64,000 bases of DNA. Source: Undaria pinnatifida (Eukaryota; Sar; Phaeophyceae; Laminariales; Alariaceae). Where the stretch lies: positions 4,924,000-4,987,999 of the forward strand of contig JABAKD010000029.1 in the NCBI GenBank assembly GCA_012845835.1, in the 5' to 3' direction. Under the pieces are notes generated by a model, which made no database searches, had not been told where the DNA came from, and worked only from the letters and a program-made list of their open reading frames with translations. Both the position numbers and the translations under genes were made by a program. Within the stretch, counting starts at the first letter, position 1. Every line of letters starts with the position of its first letter. Shown here in pieces: positions 46,029-56,391 of the stretch.

Positions 46029-46515
46029 TGTGGATACCATGTCCCCGAACCAACACGCCTAGGGAAAATGTCGAAACCCCTTCAACCTTCCAGACATCGT
46101 TTCTGGAAGGATCGCTTGGGGAACACGGGAGATTGTCATGTCTAGAACACGCAACGGAGCCTTCCCCTCCACGTTCCGCTGACGGATCCTCCGCGGAGGA
46201 TACACCGCCTAGCGGATTCTCCGCAGCGGGACTTTGGAAGGTCCCGCTGGATTGTTCCTTTCATCCAAGAGCTGAGGGTGCACTGACAACTGCTCGCCCA
46301 CCGCTCTCACAACAACAACAACAACAACTACTACTCCTTCTCCTTGCACTTCTGGGAGTCCTTCTGAACCTGTCCTGTCTCTCCCTCTGTCAACGGCCTG
46401 CTGTATCAGCCCGTGTTGTCACACACTCCGTTGTCGTAGTTCAACAGTGACAACACTCTGCTCACGCAGAGAGAGGTGGGATCACGACCCACCGACGGTT
46501 TTGACTACGAATCTT
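46029..46515 (+). repeat. 5' LTR of element B
   Basis: 487 bp starting TG; the end is ...tacgaatctt, without the usual CA, unless the next A is included with a shorter target duplication. It contains an (ACA)n-like run near 46310-46330. It keeps one open frame across most of its length, as does the 3' copy. The sequence after it (ataggcgtctgacgg) has no obvious TGG-type primer-binding site. Confidence 0.9.
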
Positions 46516-46575
46516 ATAGGCGTCTGACGGCAGTTGAAAAATCAACTTGTTCGTATCGATTCCTAGTCTTGGGAG

Positions 46576-46836
46576 ATGTCGACTGACGGAGAGTACGCCG
46601 ACCCCGCAGCGGGAGGAAAAAACCCGCTACGCTCGGAAGGCGTCCAAGAGCACAAAGGGAATGCACCAGAAACCCCTGCACCGACTTCTCCCGCACCCAT
46701 CGTCGCCATTCTTGAGCGCCTAGCTCGCATCATCAATCACCTACTGGAACGCATGGAAAACGGCGAGATCGACCAGCTCTTCCGATTAACACAACTCCAT
46801 GCTCCAACAACTGGCAAGTATGAGTGTCTCAGGTAG
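46576..46836 (+). pseudogene. gag N-terminus of element B
   Basis: Frame 1, 86 residues, starts at the first ATG after the LTR leader. It contains a helical segment, ILERLARIINHLLERMENGE, that could form a coiled coil. It ends at TAG 46834-46836, overlapping the next gag frame by 38 bp in a different phase. A stop in the second frame lies just upstream of its ATG, so one indel near 46785-46836 probably split an original single gag. Confidence 0.6.
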
Positions 46837-48034
46837 TTCGTCTGCCGCTTCGTCCGAGACTGACCCCTCGAACCCTTTTCCTGTCCAACCTGTCCAACCA
46901 GTTCCCACGTACGCAGGAGTGCTGTCCGCACCGAAAGCTGTCCCTTTCACGCCCAATGACGTACGTAGCTTACCGCGCTTAACTGGTAGCGCCGACGTTG
47001 ATGTTGCAGAGGTCGTGTATCAGTTTCGCCTCGTTGTTGGTTTCCGAGCGAAAGCCGTAGCTCCGCACGACGAGAAATTCGCGGATAATTTTGCCTTTGA
47101 GCATCTGTCACTTATCTGCGATGGTCCTTGTCTTACGCTATACCAACAACTAATGTCAGGAAGGTTTGATTGGTGTGCCAACCTTGTCAATGCCGAGAAC
47201 ATGAGTAATCCCGATTCGTTTGTCCCGCCTTTCACCTGGGAGGAGCTCAAATTAGCTCTTCTCCATATACGCATGCCCTCTAATTCGGTAGAGGAATGCG
47301 CCATTAAACTAGCGACTTTTAAGACCGAAAAAGGCGAGACTGTATCCCCCTCTGCGCTACGTTTCCGCGCGCTTATGTCCCAATTCGAATCGGTTGTCGA
47401 ACGTCATGCCAAAGGCCGTACGCCTTGGACAGCGATAGCTGTCACACTGTGGCAACACAGTCTGCCACCCGCATTGCAATTGTTGCAAAGTGGGAAAAAA
47501 GCAGTTACTTATTTTAAAGAAGCTGTCAAGCGTGCTCGCCGTCATGAGGCCGCACGCCTCACTGGTGGGGCCACCACTATAAGCGCCATGCAATTTATGT
47601 GCGTCCCAAACCGCACTGCTGTCCGTCAGTTGCAATCGCCGAGAAGGCAGCAACGTCAGCAGGGTCGTCAGCAGCAAGGCATTCGCCAGCAGCCGCGCCA
47701 ACGGGGAACTCAGCGAAGCAACAACCAACGCAAACCCCGCCGCCACTGCACCTATGATAGGTGCGACAAACCCGTAGGGCACTGGGAGTCCACGTGCCCG
47801 CAAAAGGCATGCGACATTAAGTCACGCCACGTTTCAAAGCGCGATAGTCGAATTCCCCCCGCGGCAACTCTCGCCGTTTCCGCCGCCACCACCGTGACGA
47901 CGACGACGACGACAACGATGCTGAAGACGACCGCAGGAGCCAGACGAGCAGCACACGTGGCGAGGACAACTGACGGAGCCCAGCTGTTGCAGCGCTACCT
48001 GCAGTTGGGACCCACCTTGCTACCTGTCCGGTAG
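46799..48034 (+). pseudogene. gag capsid and nucleocapsid of element B
   Basis: The 411-residue frame has a capsid-like middle (FENFAFEHLSLIC-type helices, WEELKLALLHIRMP, RFRALMSQFESVVE). A basic Gln/Arg-rich stretch (RRQQRQQGRQQQGIRQQPRQ) follows. Then comes one zinc-knuckle-like motif, C317-X4-C322-X5-H328-X4-C333, which deviates from the usual CX2CX4HX4C. In an active relative it would package element RNA. The frame ends at TAG 48032-48034 after a Thr/Ala-rich tail. Assignment rests on position, basic region and Cys/His motif. Confidence 0.8.
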
Positions 48035-48144
48035 GCGAGGTTAGCGCGAAGAGAAAACTCATCGCAACAGTAGCAGTAGGTACTAAATGTCCCGTACCGA
48101 ATGTCCTTGTCGATGGTAGAAGCAGTCACGGAGTTGACCGTGGT

Positions 48145-48435
48145 TTGTCTGTTAAGAGTGTCCTCGTCTCAGGTCAAAGTGGTCAGGTATCCAGCTCACT
48201 CCGTCCCCGCAAGCAGGTGACGTTTGCTGATGATACCCCGGTGTCTGCGTGCGTGTCCGAATGTAGTCGTAGTACTCAGCGGCCACGCCACACGAGCCTG
48301 AGTGTCATGGGTGATGTTCGCCCCCCCCCCAAAACAAAAAGACAACTGCGTGGCACAGCTCGATGCTGGCATGCAAACGCCATCCTTTTTCTTTGTTCTT
48401 TTCGTCTCGCAGAGTGCAGATTTCTGGCTCTATAG
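48145..48435 (+). pseudogene. gag-protease linker of element B
   Basis: Frame 1 open stretch is hydrophilic (SSSLRPRKQVTFADDTPVSA, PRHTSLSVMGDVRPPP). It bridges the gag stop and the protease, which is in frame 3. A C-run at 48321-48330 and adjacent A-run may hold the frameshift. No domain is recognised. Confidence 0.45.
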
Positions 48436-49193
48436 AAGACTATCCAGTCCCCGCAATCACTGTGGATACTGCTACTGATGTGTCAGTAGTTTCTCATGCA
48501 TGGTTAAAGTCACACCCAACCTTGCATTCTGTCATTATCCAACCTGTCCCGCCAACCGCCGTTGCCTTGAAAGCAGCGAATAGTTGGCCGTGGAATGTCT
48601 TAGGGTTTGTTGTTTTTTCACTCACCCTTGGTACGATTACGCACGATGTCGAAACATTAGTTGAACCGTCTCTTGGTCCCGATTCAATACTCCTTGATAA
48701 CAGTGTCATGTGTATTTTTGGAGCTGTTCTTGATTGGGAAAACCAAGTAATGTCTTTTCCTTCTACTGGTGATTCTATACCAGCAGTTCATCGTACTAGC
48801 TACCCCGCGTCCCGCCCCGCTGATCCCTCCACTGTCTCTAGCGACTCTATCCTGTCTGTCGCTGCTGTCCACCATGATGCAGAAGGAGTCGATGTCAGGT
48901 TGCGTGAACGTGTTGATCTTAAACCGAGACACGAGGCCCTTGTCGTAGCTTTTTCTGGTTGTCTTACCGCGCACGATTCTACTGTTGTGGTAGAACCCCT
49001 AATCATGTCTGAGCTTGCGTTTTTGGAGTCCAGTAGCTCGTCAGTGTTCGAGAAAATTATTGTCGCTTGCACTCTTGCTACTTGGCATGGTGCTGATGGT
49101 TCAGTAGCCGTGCAAATTGCAAACCCGCGTCTTCTGATGGGGTTGCGCTACCTATTGATTTATGTCTTGGTCAGTTATTCACTGTGTCCGTAG
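48363..49193 (+). pseudogene. retropepsin-like protease of element B
   Basis: Frame 3 reads PAITVDTATDVSVVSHAWL, the active-site loop, with DTA in place of the usual D-T/S-G (Asp at residue 35 of the frame). Near residue 120, SILLDNSVMCIFGAVLDWEN matches the second conserved block (ILGxDxLxxxxAVIDWxN). The remainder leads towards RT. The first 17 or so residues of the frame are probably not coding. It would process the Gag-Pol polyprotein in an active relative. The start is internal to a polyprotein, so no initiation codon is implied. Confidence 0.75.
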
Positions 49194-50038
49194 TGATGCC
49201 TGATCAATTGCACGTTGATGCCATTGCGAAAACTTCTACATCAGTTGATGAAATAGCTCAAACCAAATCCGAGATTGAAGGTCCCCTGTCCAAAGCTTTT
49301 ACTAACACTAAGCTCACGTCTGACCAGAAAGTCTCTGTCCTAGATTTGTGCGCTCGATACCGTCCTGTCTTTGCCTTGTCAATGTCAGAGCTAGGTCGTT
49401 GCACCAATGCAGAAGCAACATTTCCTTTGCCTCCTGACACCCGACCTATCGATCGTCCCCCGTACCGCGCCAACCCTCGAGCTAAAGCTGTCATTGGTAA
49501 GTGTGTTCACGATATGCTTGAATGGGGCATCATCGAAGAACGTTGTAGCCCGTGGGGTAGCCCGTGTACGCTTGTCGCAAAGAAGAACGGTAGCCCTCAT
49601 TTTTGTGTTGATTATCGTCATACCCTCAACCGTAACATCGTCCGCAAGAGCTGGCCCCTCCCGAACTTAGATTCCTGTCTGGATGCAGTCGGAGGCGTCA
49701 AATCCATCTCTACAGCTGATGTCCTCAGTACGTTCTGGCAGCTACCCGTCGCAGAAGAGCACATTGACCGGACAGCATTCGTCACTCCGACCGGCAAGTT
49801 TTGTGTTAAACGTATGCTTTTTGGAGTTTGTAATGCCCCATGGTTGGGTTAACACATGATGTCTGTCACTTTCGGCCACCTTGGTCCTGAGTCGGGTATT
49901 CTTACGTACATGGACGATATCATTTGTCTTAATTCTACGTTTGAAGCTCACCTGAAATCGCTCGAGCAAATGTTCTCAGCGTTACTGGCAGCTGGCTTAA
50001 CTTTAAAACCGACCAAACTTCAATTCGGTCAGAAATAA
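49184..50038 (+). pseudogene. reverse transcriptase of element B
   Basis: Frame 2 reads MLEWGIIEERCSPWGSPCTL, VAKKNGSPHFCVDYRHTLNR, KSISTADVLSTFWQLPVAEE with the first catalytic Asp, and KRMLFGVCNAP. A TAA at 49850-49852 interrupts the NAP...M block. The same frame continues GILTYMDDIICLNSTFEAHL with the YMDD box at 49907-49918, then LLAAGLTLKPTKLQFGQK. A second TAA at 50036-50038 falls directly after FGQK and before IEYLGHVISEKG. All catalytic residues are present. Confidence 0.95.
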
Positions 50039-50113
50039 ATCGAGTATCTTGGCCATGTCATTTCGGAAAAAGGTGTTTCAATCAGTACCGACGGTGTCAA
50101 AGCCATTTTAGCA

Positions 50114-51757
50114 TTGCCTGAGCCTGAGTGTATCAAAGATAATCGCGGATTCTTAGGTACACTCAACTATGTCCGCCGTTTTATAGACGGTTATGCTAAA
50201 ATAACAGCACCGCTGGTTGAACTCACTCGTAAGGATTTTGTCAAAAAGACCGCTTTCAAGAAGGCTTTTGGGCTCGCGCAACGTGAAGCATTCGCTCGCG
50301 CGAAGCGCGCCCTTAGTTCCGCACCGGTCCTTAAATACCCAGATATTACTCGGGAATTTAATGTCCATACCGATGCCTCAGAAGCAGGAGTAGGAGCATT
50401 TCTCGCTCAACGCTCACGCGAAAGCAGCTCCGATTCCGATCTTGATATCATCGTGTATTATAGTCACCGTTTTTCAAAAAGCCAGCGTAATTATAGTGCC
50501 ACCATGAAAGAGTGTTGTGCTGTGGTCTGGGCTGTCACCCACTGGCGTCCGTACTTATGGGACAAGCATTTCACATGCTGTACCGACCACCAAGCACTAA
50601 CCTACCTATATAAAATGCAGGACACCTCTAACATGCTCACCCGATGGGCGATCGCACTTCAGAATTGCGATTTCACTGTCAAACATGTTCCAGGCAAATT
50701 CAATGTCGTGCCTGATATGTTGTCTCGTGCTTCTAGCGAAGTCAACGGGGAACCCATCCCATCCGAGCCCAGATTAGCCGCCATTTGTCGCAATGTACCG
50801 ATTGAGGGACCGTACTATCCACCTGGGCCCCGCGAGTACGAACTCTCCGCTTCTAATTTGCACGACGTAGCACCTGTAGAAAGCGACCGTGAATTATTCA
50901 TAAGCGCCGTGCCTGTCTTCCCTACTGTAGACCCCGCGAAACTCGTCGATCTACAGAAAAGGGAATTTTATCAGTATTTTGAGTACCTCCGAGCACCAAC
51001 ATCGGCCCCACTCCCTAGTGGAGAATCTAAATACACGATGAGCTACATCTTTTTAAATGAAGGATTGCTATTTCGTTCGTACCTTCCTGGTCACCTACGG
51101 AAGCGTAGCACTTTCCGCGATCAACTGGTAGTGCCTACATCTCTCCGAAAAATTGTCATTAATTCGTGTCATGATCTACCAGCGTCTGGAGGTCATTCAG
51201 CTGTTAAAGCAACATTCGATACCATTCGTGATAGATTTTGGTGGCCGACCATGTCCACGGATGTCCGTACTCATATTGAAGCGTGTCTGTATTGCCAACA
51301 ACGCAAGTCATCCCACCGCCCGCCCAAGTTGCCTGTGGGACACCGCCCTGTCACGCGCGCGTTCCAATGCGTCGCTGTTGATCTTGTCGAGTATAAAAGA
51401 TTGTCACAAGTAAATCGCTTCATCCTTTCTGTCATCGACTATCATACTCGATTTGTCATTTTGATAGCCATCAAAAATAAGGCGGCTTGCACGATCGTTC
51501 GCCATCTAATCGAACGCGTGTTCTCGGTGTTTGGCCCTCCAGAAAAACTTCATTCCGACCAAGGAAAGGAATTTGATAACGAATTGATCAGGGAATTACA
51601 ATTAGTTTTTGGATATAAGAAAACGCGTACAGCCGCTTTTCGCCCTCAGGGCAACTCTGTCTTAGAGCGTGCACACAGCACTGTCCACAATATGTTGGCG
51701 ATGTACAGCAACTTGTCCTGCGATAATTGGGCAGAGCTGTTGCCTTTTTCCAGCTAG
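50114..51757 (+). pseudogene. RNase H and integrase of element B
   Basis: The 547-residue frame continues pol in the same phase as RT. Residues 10-40 are the connection (GFLGTLNYVRRFIDGYAKIT). RNase H follows with TDASEAGVGAFLAQ (Asp87), ATMKECCAVVWAV and CTDHQALTYL. Integrase has H353-X7-H361-X29-C391-X2-C394, then AVDLVEY (Asp423), HSDQGKEFDN (Asp482) and NSVLERAH (Glu518), a D,D(35)E triad. The frame stops at TAG 51755-51757 because of a 1-bp phase change in the T-run near 51745. The true start is upstream, in RT. Confidence 0.95.
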
Positions 51758-52070
51758 CTCACAATACAGCTTACTCTACCACGCTCCAGGAAACTCCTCA
51801 TTTCCTGATGTTTGGACGTGCAGCTGTACTACCTGTCGATCTAATTCTTGGAGTACCGTCCACCTCCGCACCGCAATCACAGCTTGACTATTCTAAACAG
51901 ACTGTCGGAAACTTGCAATTTGCGTAGGAGCTGGCCCGCCGTAATCTTAAAGAGCGAGCGGATAAGCAAGCGGTCGCAAATGAGACTCTGTCGTTTCCCA
52001 GTTTCAAACCTGGAGAACAGGTATTAATCCACCGCCCATACACTGAAGCTGATGGTCCCAATCCAAATTG
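51727..52070 (+). pseudogene. integrase C-terminal part of element B
   Basis: Frame 1 picks up the integrase after the shift: FFQLAHNTAYSTTLQETPHF, then FLMFGRAAVLPVDLILGVPS, matching the conserved tract after the catalytic Glu. An in-frame TAG at 51925-51927 is followed by ELARRNLKERADKQAVANE and FKPGEQVLIHRPYTEADG. The frame ends at TGA 52068-52070, after which coding sense moves to frame 3. Confidence 0.85.
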
Positions 52071-52549
52071 ATCAGCCCCTGGCGTGGACCATATACTGTG
52101 CGAGCGCAAACGTCACCCGTCATCTGTCGCGTCACTAAAATGGCAACCCCGCCGAGATTACTGTTCACCTTGGCCGGATGAAAAAATACTATGTCCCTCA
52201 GTCGTCCCCTGCCCCTGACCTTGATGCGCTCGACGATTTATTTTTAGGGACCACTCTTCCCGTGCCCGATCTCGAAGGCTCATTGTCGAAAGTTATGATC
52301 GGTGCGTTCACGGTTGAAACTATTGATGGACATAAAAGGGGAGTAGAAGCAGCATCTCTCACCAACTTCCAATATAATCTCAAGTTGGAAGGTTATCCTA
52401 CCCAGATGGGTATCTGGCGTCATGTCAACGCCATTCCTCAATGCAGAGATATGATTGCTTCCTACCGTGCTGCAGTATTGTGGACGGACTCTTCAGCATT
52501 TAACCCTCTTACGCGGAAGTCTCATTCTGTCCCCGCGGATGTTCCATAG
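52065..52549 (+). pseudogene. GPY/F-like module and chromodomain-like tail of element B
   Basis: Frame 3 begins LISPWRGPYTVRAQTSPVIC, the GPY/F module after integrase. By 52140 sense has moved to frame 2 (GNPAEITVHLGRMKKYYVPQ). Near 52310-52480 the frame reads FTVETIDGHKRG, then NFQYNLKLEGYP and WRHVNAIPQCRDMIASYRA. That pattern (VExIxxHK...YxLKxxGYP...W...) matches a chromodomain, which in chromoviruses targets integration to modified chromatin. It ends at TAG 52547-52549 after VPADVP. Confidence 0.8.
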
Positions 52550-54373
52550 CACTTTTATTGGGCTTTTCTTGTATCGTCTTGTCTTGTTTTAGCGCTTTAT
52601 TTTGTCACATCAGACTGAGCAACTACTGATATCAGCCCTGTGCTATTTGTTCCATCACATGTGTCAAGCTCCTGCGGGAGTTGTTTTTCTTTCAAGGTGT
52701 GGTCACCTCATGGCTTGTCTGTTGTCCAGTGCGAGTACCGCGCACTCTAAAGTATTGTCCTCGCCCTCCGTGGTGAACTGTATTCTTAGCACCTTATGTC
52801 TTTTGGTTGACTTCCCTGTATTTTGGCTCCCAGCTCAGCGGTATGTTTTGATCCCGCGATTGAGATGGTCCACCGTACTAGTTTGACTAGTACCTTTAGG
52901 CCTGCAATGGTAAAAACCAAATCACCTCAATTGCAGGGGGGGTGACCGTCAGGTCTAGCATAGCCAAAAAAAGCATGTGTCTAGTGTGTGTGCCAACTTG
53001 TCGATGTCTTCGGCGTACCGTCACACGAGTATTCTCGTGACTTCGTTATATCGCCATTCGCAGTGCTCTGCGTAGTTTGTTGTTTTCGTCTGTTTTCTTT
53101 TGATTTTCAGCAGTTTGGTTTCTTGCGCATTGCCTTCTGTATGCACCGTAAGTATCGTACAACCTGAGGTTAGCACTTATTGGCACGATGTATAGTCGTA
53201 AGAGACCCGACTCCCATCGCTTTATGGGGGGTCGTTCTCATGTCTTTTGTTGTCATGTAAAAAAAAAAAAATCGTTGGACACTTGTCTCTTCAGTACTGA
53301 AAAGTACTCGGCACCGTAGCACACCAGTGGTTGGATTGATAATAAATATCCAGCGTTCGCGCTCACCATTTGTCTTCGGAAAATGCCTCATTCTGTTACG
53401 ATCTGTATTTGATACAGACATAGATGAACTACGGCATACATTATGTGTCTGTCTGTCGAACGCTTGTATGTCTCCCACTGCACACTCCGATATCGTTGGA
53501 CATCTGCGGCATAATGCCCGTATGCACGATTACTGTCAGTCAACTTGTCGCCTTTTTTTACCCATTGTTTTTTCCAGTAGTTTTCATATAGATGCGACCC
53601 TGAAATGTATACTGTTGGCGGTTGTCTCGTGTCGACTTCGGTCACCGCCCAGGCTGTTATGTGTACCATAATTGACTTACGATTCGGTCTCGAACACCCA
53701 TCAGATGCCAACTGATGTGTACCACAATTGACTTCTGATTCGGTCTCGAACACCCATCAGATGCCAAGTGTAGTGTGATCAGCCGAATGTCCTTGTCGCA
53801 GTATAACATGTTTGGTGTATAATTTATTGTCTCCGTCAGGTAAGTCGTTTTGCTTTCCAGCATATACGACTCATGTCACGCCTGTTGAGCCTTCAGCCAT
53901 GTTGTCCACACGATGAGTATACACACTCGTTTCGTGTAGCGTGCGTCTAATTAGCATATTTTTGCTAATATACCCGGGATATTTATTTTTTGTCGTTGCT
54001 CTCGCACGCCTCTGTCCAAGATCATTTTTCTATATTTTGTCGTAATCGACAGCTGGCCAGCCGCAATGTCCGCGATATGTATTTGAACATACCGCATGCG
54101 AAAGGATTATGCTCTTGTCATTCGCTAGATATTATCATGTCCGATCCTATGTCCGGATTTTTATCCACATGTCTACGGTACTACAGCAGTTTGTCAGTTT
54201 GTCATGCTGTCTCGTCCATCTTGTCCAAAGGAGTGTACAAACTGCCGAGCGTTAGCGAATCGCCACTGGAAGTTTGTATATCAACTAGACGTGTTGTTAC
54301 TCTTGTCGATGGTTCCGTTACTTTTGAGTTTTGGTGGAGTTCGAGCTTCATCACCACGAGAACTGGGGGGTGA
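52550..54373 (+). other. 3' untranslated region of element B
   Basis: 1.8 kb between pol and the 3' LTR shows no envelope-like or other recognisable gene. It contains a 2 x 56-bp tandem repeat (53661-53770, gtgtaccayaattgacttmy, ggtctcgaacacccatcaga). It ends in gagaactggggggtga, a polypurine-tract candidate, directly before the LTR. Confidence 0.75.
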
Positions 54374-54860
54374 TGTGGATATCATGTCCCCGAACCAACA
54401 CGCCTAGGGAAAATGTCGAAACCCCTTCAACCTTCCAGACATCGTTTCTGGAAGGATCGCTTGGGGAACACGGGAGATTGTCATGTCTAGAACACGCAAC
54501 GGAGCTTTCCCCTCCACGTTCCGCTGACGGATCCTCCGCGGCGGATACACCGCCTAGCGGATTCTCCGCAGCGGGACTTTGGAAGGTCCTGCTGGATTGT
54601 TCCTTTCATCCAAGAGCTGAGGGTGCACTGACAACTGCTCGCCCACCGCTCTCACAACAACAACAACAACAACTACTACTCCTTCACCGTGCACTTCCGG
54701 GAGTCCTTCTCAGCCTGTCCTGTCTCTCCCCCTGTCAACGGCCTGCTGTATCAGCCCGTGTTGTCACACACTCCGCCGTCGTAGTTCAACAGTGAGAACA
54801 CTCTGCTCACGCAGAGAGAAGTGGGATCACGACCCATCGACGGTTTTGACTACGAATCTT
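54374..54860 (+). repeat. 3' LTR of element B
   Basis: 487 bp, 14 substitutions and no indels against 46029-46515. Followed by ACGAG, matching the five bases before the 5' LTR. Confidence 0.95.
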
Positions 54861-56042
54861 ACGAGGTTAAATAATTTATGCACTGCTGCTGCGTGATGTA
54901 TACCGAAGGTATTTTTGTTTTTTCATTCAAAAATTTTCGTTATTCCTATTTTTGACGTATACCTACGTATGTACGTATTTATCCCGCCGCGTACACAAAC
55001 ATGATGCCCTACGTTTCCGACCTGCTCAGCACCATTCGACGCGAGAGTTGACTAGGGAAGAAAGTGCTGAAATCTTCACGCGATAAAAAAACGCGGCAAG
55101 TACCGTATAGCGGGAGGGGGGGTGGGAGAGTCTACTTTGTGACCCCGGATCTGAGGTACGACAACTAATAGGAAGGAGCGAGAAAGGAAGGGCGAAGATA
55201 ATGATTCTTAAAACCGCGGGATTTTCGGTCACGAGGTAGCCTTCATCTACATTGGGTTGTTTTTAACGCAGCGGGTGTTTCGGTTACGAGGAAGTCTTCA
55301 TCTACATTGGGTTGGGTGGCTAGAGGGACCGGTCATCAGAAACCCAAATGGCGGGTATGGAGAGTGTTTTCCTATCGGGATCTCTTATTCCTGGTTCACG
55401 TGCAAAAATACAATGGCCATCACTTTAGACGTTCGACTACATCCGCACGCAATATTGACGAAAATACAATGTGCAAAACGAGAGGCCGCTTCACAACAAC
55501 TTACCGCCAACGCAGTCATCAGCTTAATGCAGTTAGGAGTTTGACGACTTGAAGGCGGCTGTCACGCTCCTCATTCCCACCGTTCTTGTAAAATTAGGTT
55601 TATTGCTCGGGGAATCATGATAGGTTCGGCCGCATTTCCGAAGATATTCGTTATAGTTTCACAAGCCAAAAATAATATAACAATCAGGCGTTGATGCAAG
55701 CACGTACCAAAACATGCCCTGCTTGCTGCACGGTAGTCACGAAAGCGTCCATCCAAATCGAATGCCAAAAATCCAATATTTCACACCTCAAATTAAAATA
55801 TAGACTACTGGTACAGCCAAGTCCTTGGTGAAGAAAATTCAATTCTAAAATCAATACAAAAATATCAAACTTGACCATTCAATACTCTCCGAAACAACCA
55901 ATTATTTTTGTCATACCTATTTTTTCCCAAGTTACTCCATCAATCGAAATTAAATGCTGAAACCGAGCAAACTTTGTTTGTCAATTATCATCATCGAATA
56001 CTAAAAATTAACCACTACCTGTTACTATTCTGACGAATTAAT
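54861..56042. other. unassigned DNA
   Basis: A small duplication of about 58 bp (tcatctacattgggttg at 55244 and 55302) is the only structure seen. No gene is supported. Confidence 0.4.
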
Positions 56043-56043
56043 G

Positions 56044-56079
<36 letters not shown>

Positions 56080-56101
56080 CGTTGTTGTCGTTGTTGTTGT
56101 T

Positions 56102-56162
<61 letters not shown>

Positions 56163-56238
56163 TTGTTGTTGCTGTCGTTGTTGTGTTGTTGTTGTTGTTG
56201 TTGTTGCTGTTGTTGTTGTTGCTGTTGTTGTTGTTGTT

Positions 56239-56277
<39 letters not shown>

Positions 56278-56391
56278 TTGTTGTTGCGGTCGTTGTTGTT
56301 GTTGTTGGTGTTGTTGTTGTTGTTTTTGTTGTTGTTGTTTTTGTTGTTACTGTCGTTGTTTTTGTTGTTGTTGTTGTTGTTGTTGTCTCAT
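56043..56391 (+). repeat. second (TTG)n trinucleotide microsatellite
   Basis: About 350 bp of ttg/gtt repeat with ctg, gtcgttg and tttttg interruptions, on the same strand as the tract at 18.1 kb. Confidence 0.97.

Larger units (their letters stand above)
46029..54860 (+). mobile_element. Ty3/gypsy chromovirus, element B (young, defective)
   Basis: 487-bp direct LTRs starting TGTGGATA flank gag, protease, RT, RNase H, integrase, a GPY/F-like segment and a chromodomain-like segment, in that order. ACGAG is duplicated outside the LTRs (46024-46028 and 54861-54865); a base shared by flank and LTR allows 4-6 bp readings. The LTRs differ at 14 positions by hand count, about 97% identity, indicating a young insertion. 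Gag and pol are nevertheless broken by frameshifts and by stops at 49850 and 50036, so this copy is not autonomous. Its 1.8-kb 3' untranslated region is unusually long. Confidence 0.95.
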
